Origin: Monoplex corrugatus
Lineage: Eukaryota > Mollusca > Gastropoda > Littorinimorpha > Ranellidae
Direction of reading: 5' to 3'
Assembly (NCBI GenBank): GCA_030674185.1
Contig: CM060306.1
Location: forward strand, 47,592,270 to 47,656,269
Length of the DNA: 64,000 nt
Position 1 is the first letter of the stretch. Each line of letters begins with the position of its first letter. Made by a program: the position numbers and the translations under genes. The notes under the pieces are model-generated. The model was given only the letters and a program-made list of their open reading frames with translations. It did no database searches and was not told the DNA's origin. Positions 1-64,000 of the stretch are shown in pieces.

Positions 1-1684
1 AACATACACGCCTAACATACACGCCGCTCTGTCTTTTCTTACACAAGAACACACAACAACAACAAAAGTTCAGTAAAAATCAGAGACAAAAATCAAAGAA
101 ACAAACAAAAAAGAAATGGTCAAAATAAAACAACAATAATAACAGAACTCCCAACAGAAATGTTATTTTCTACACAAACAACCCACATCCCCTCTAGGCA
201 AACACTCCCTTCCCTTTCTTCACAAGTTTGCTCCCAGTCCTCTCTCCTCCCTACCCACATACACGATAATAATGAAAAAGAACAAAAAAGAATACAAACA
301 CATACACAAAGCCCCAGCTCCATTTCAAAATGGAGCACTCTTTATCTCATATAATACAAAGACAGAAACCAGTTCAATGGAATTCCAAAGAAGGATTACA
401 TGACTTTCACACATGAATAAATGACATAAATAAATCCTGATTAACAAAGCTGCTAAGCATTAACCTTTTGAGCACGTGACTTGAAACAGCTCACAAGGTT
501 AACTAACAAGGTCTAACTTTATCAATACATCCTGACCTTATCAAAATCCCCAAACAGCTGCTGTTAGAGGTAACACTTCTGGAAAAAAGCTGATGTTCAC
601 ATACAAACTATCAGCAGATGCTGATTTTCCATTTTTATCTCAAAACTAACCAAGCCAAATCAACCAGAGGTAACAGAGATCCACTTAGTGATAATCACTT
701 CTTTCCAACTGATATATGAAGTGGACATGTTATCATAATTTTCTTTATTGCTTCCTTAACATTGTATTATCATCATAGCTGATCTGTCTACAACACAATG
801 GTAGGGGTTGACACGTAGGCCTACTTGCTGTATATGTGTCTGCCTTTGCTTCTCATACTTCGTAAAGTGCTTAGGGCTCTTTATGAGATAAGCTGCTGTA
901 CAAGTAGTCAGCATTACTATTATTATTTGATAAAATAAGATCAAAGAAGTATAAAAAAAATTTGAAGTATCCAAAATATCAAAAGAGGACACTTACATAG
1001 AATCAAACAGGACAAAATATGTAAAGCCTTGTTCTTATATAAAATCAAATAGGACAAAAAACATAGTCTTGTTTCTTCGACAAATTAACTTAATGACCAG
1101 GTCAACAACCAAAATATTCAAATAAATTCTGCATTTTGAGCTTTATGCTTCATTGACTTCCTTCAAGTTTTGTTTCAAATATATGGGCTTTTTCAAAGTC
1201 CAGACTGAATATCACTGTATCAGTGATTTGAAAAGTTTTTCTTTGTTAATATTCCTTTACACCAACTACAGGTTCCTTTTCTATAAAACAATCCTGAAAT
1301 GGATGCACTAATCTGAAACCAAAATTATTTTTAAAACTTCTCTGTATGTGCCTGCAATCATTCTGGCAATTTTTAATTTCTTGTGCAAACAATGTAAAAC
1401 AAAAAAAGAAAAAGAAAAGGCTGTATCAAACGTATAATAAAAAACAATTCACAAAAAAGCTTAACCCATACATAAATAAGACCAAATAAAGCATCAAAAC
1501 TATTTCAAAAAACTGCTAGAAATTGACATTCAAAGTTGATCTTCCCCATACTGGAAATGACGATTAACATTCATATGATTCTAAATCCAGAAATCCATAT
1601 TCTCCACGTCTTCTCTGATCATCTGAGATCACACCCCCATATAATCTTCATGGGTGGTGATAAGCCAGCTTCATCCATGCCTCC
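1..1684 (-). other. Probable 3' UTR and downstream flank of the ADAM17-like gene
   Basis: This AT-rich stretch follows the stop codon at 1685-1687 on the minus strand. No conserved reading frame is visible on either strand; the short open frames are in low-complexity A- and T-rich DNA. How much of it is transcribed is not known. It is called UTR by position only. Confidence 0.35.
744..749 (-). terminator. Candidate polyadenylation signal AATAAA
   Basis: The plus strand reads TTTATT, which is AATAAA on the gene's strand, about 0.94 kb past the stop codon. It is a weak inference because this hexamer is common in AT-rich DNA. Confidence 0.2.
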
Positions 1685-63562
<61,878 letters not shown>

Positions 63563-64000
63563 CTGCAATACAAATCAGATACACATTGTATGCAAAGCCA
63601 AAAAAATAAAAAATGAAAACAGCAATATATATATCAACCAGATACACACAGTGTGCAAAGCAAAACAAAAAAACAAAAACACAAAAAAACTGCAATATAT
63701 CAGATACACACTGTATGCAAAGCAAAACAAACAAAAACTGCAATATATCAGATACATTGTATGCAAAACAAAACAAAAAACCTGCAATATATCAATCAGA
63801 TACAGACTGTATGCAAAGCAAAAACAAAAACAAAACAAAACAAAAACTGCAATATATCAATCAGGTACACACTATATACAAAGCAAAAAACAAAACAAAA
63901 ACAAAAAAAACTGCAATATACCAATCAAACACACATTATTCATAGCCAAAAAACAAAAACTACAATATACCAATCAAGACACACACTGCACGCAAATAAA
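63563..64000 (-). repeat. Tandem repeat of the exon 1 acceptor region, about 8 copies
   Basis: Units of roughly 45-65 bp read CTGCAATATATCAATCAGAT, then ACACACTGTATGCAAAGC plus an A-rich spacer of variable length. On the gene strand each gives a T-rich tract followed by ATATTGCAG. The unit next to the exon is the real acceptor. The array runs off the right edge. Confidence 0.85.

Overview
This is a eukaryotic nuclear window with very long introns, dense (CA)n/(GT)n tracts and many kinds of transposable element. The host protein and the repeat types (tRNA-headed SINEs, RTE-like LINEs, TTAA-flanked hairpin elements, P-element/THAP9-like and Ty3-like remnants) suggest a lophotrochozoan animal, most likely a gastropod mollusc. 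That taxonomic call is inference.

One host gene fills the window. It lies on the minus strand and encodes an ADAM17/TACE-type membrane metalloprotease. I could place 22 coding exons between 63562 and 1685 by matching reading frame, splice-site dinucleotides and intron phase. They cover, in order, prodomain, furin site (RVKR), metalloprotease domain, disintegrin-like and Cys-rich domains, the membrane-proximal region, one membrane helix and a short basic cytoplasmic tail with a stop codon. The exon(s) for the signal peptide and first residues lie beyond the right edge. Three features of the gene are abnormal. The catalytic HExxH motif cannot be assembled from the visible exons. The exon carrying the usual KFSPCS block is one nucleotide short. 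The cysteine-switch segment is replaced by a His/Lys/Gly-rich stretch without cysteine.

Layout from left to right: 1-9.6 kb holds the 3' end, last coding exon and last intron with simple repeats and a hairpin element. 9.6-14.1 kb holds a cytoplasmic exon, a young internally deleted LTR retrotransposon nested in an older TTAA-flanked element, and the transmembrane exon. 14.5-25 kb is a transposon-rich intron (P-element-like transposase remnants, RTE 3' end, Ty3-like gag fused to a pol tail, SINE, THAP domain). 25.5-40.8 kb holds the Cys-rich and membrane-proximal exons with two very large minisatellites: a 43-bp array split by a 3.9-kb LINE and abutting a splice donor, and a 36-bp array that resembles the arm of a TTAA-flanked hairpin element. 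40.8-48 kb holds the disintegrin and catalytic exons and a LINE remnant ending 33 nt from the zinc-site exon. 48-64 kb holds the N-terminal catalytic and prodomain exons, a piggyBac-like element and more SINE, hairpin and CA repeats.

Most long open frames in the window are only read-through of dinucleotide or minisatellite DNA and are not genes. No RNA gene, CRISPR array or promoter was found.
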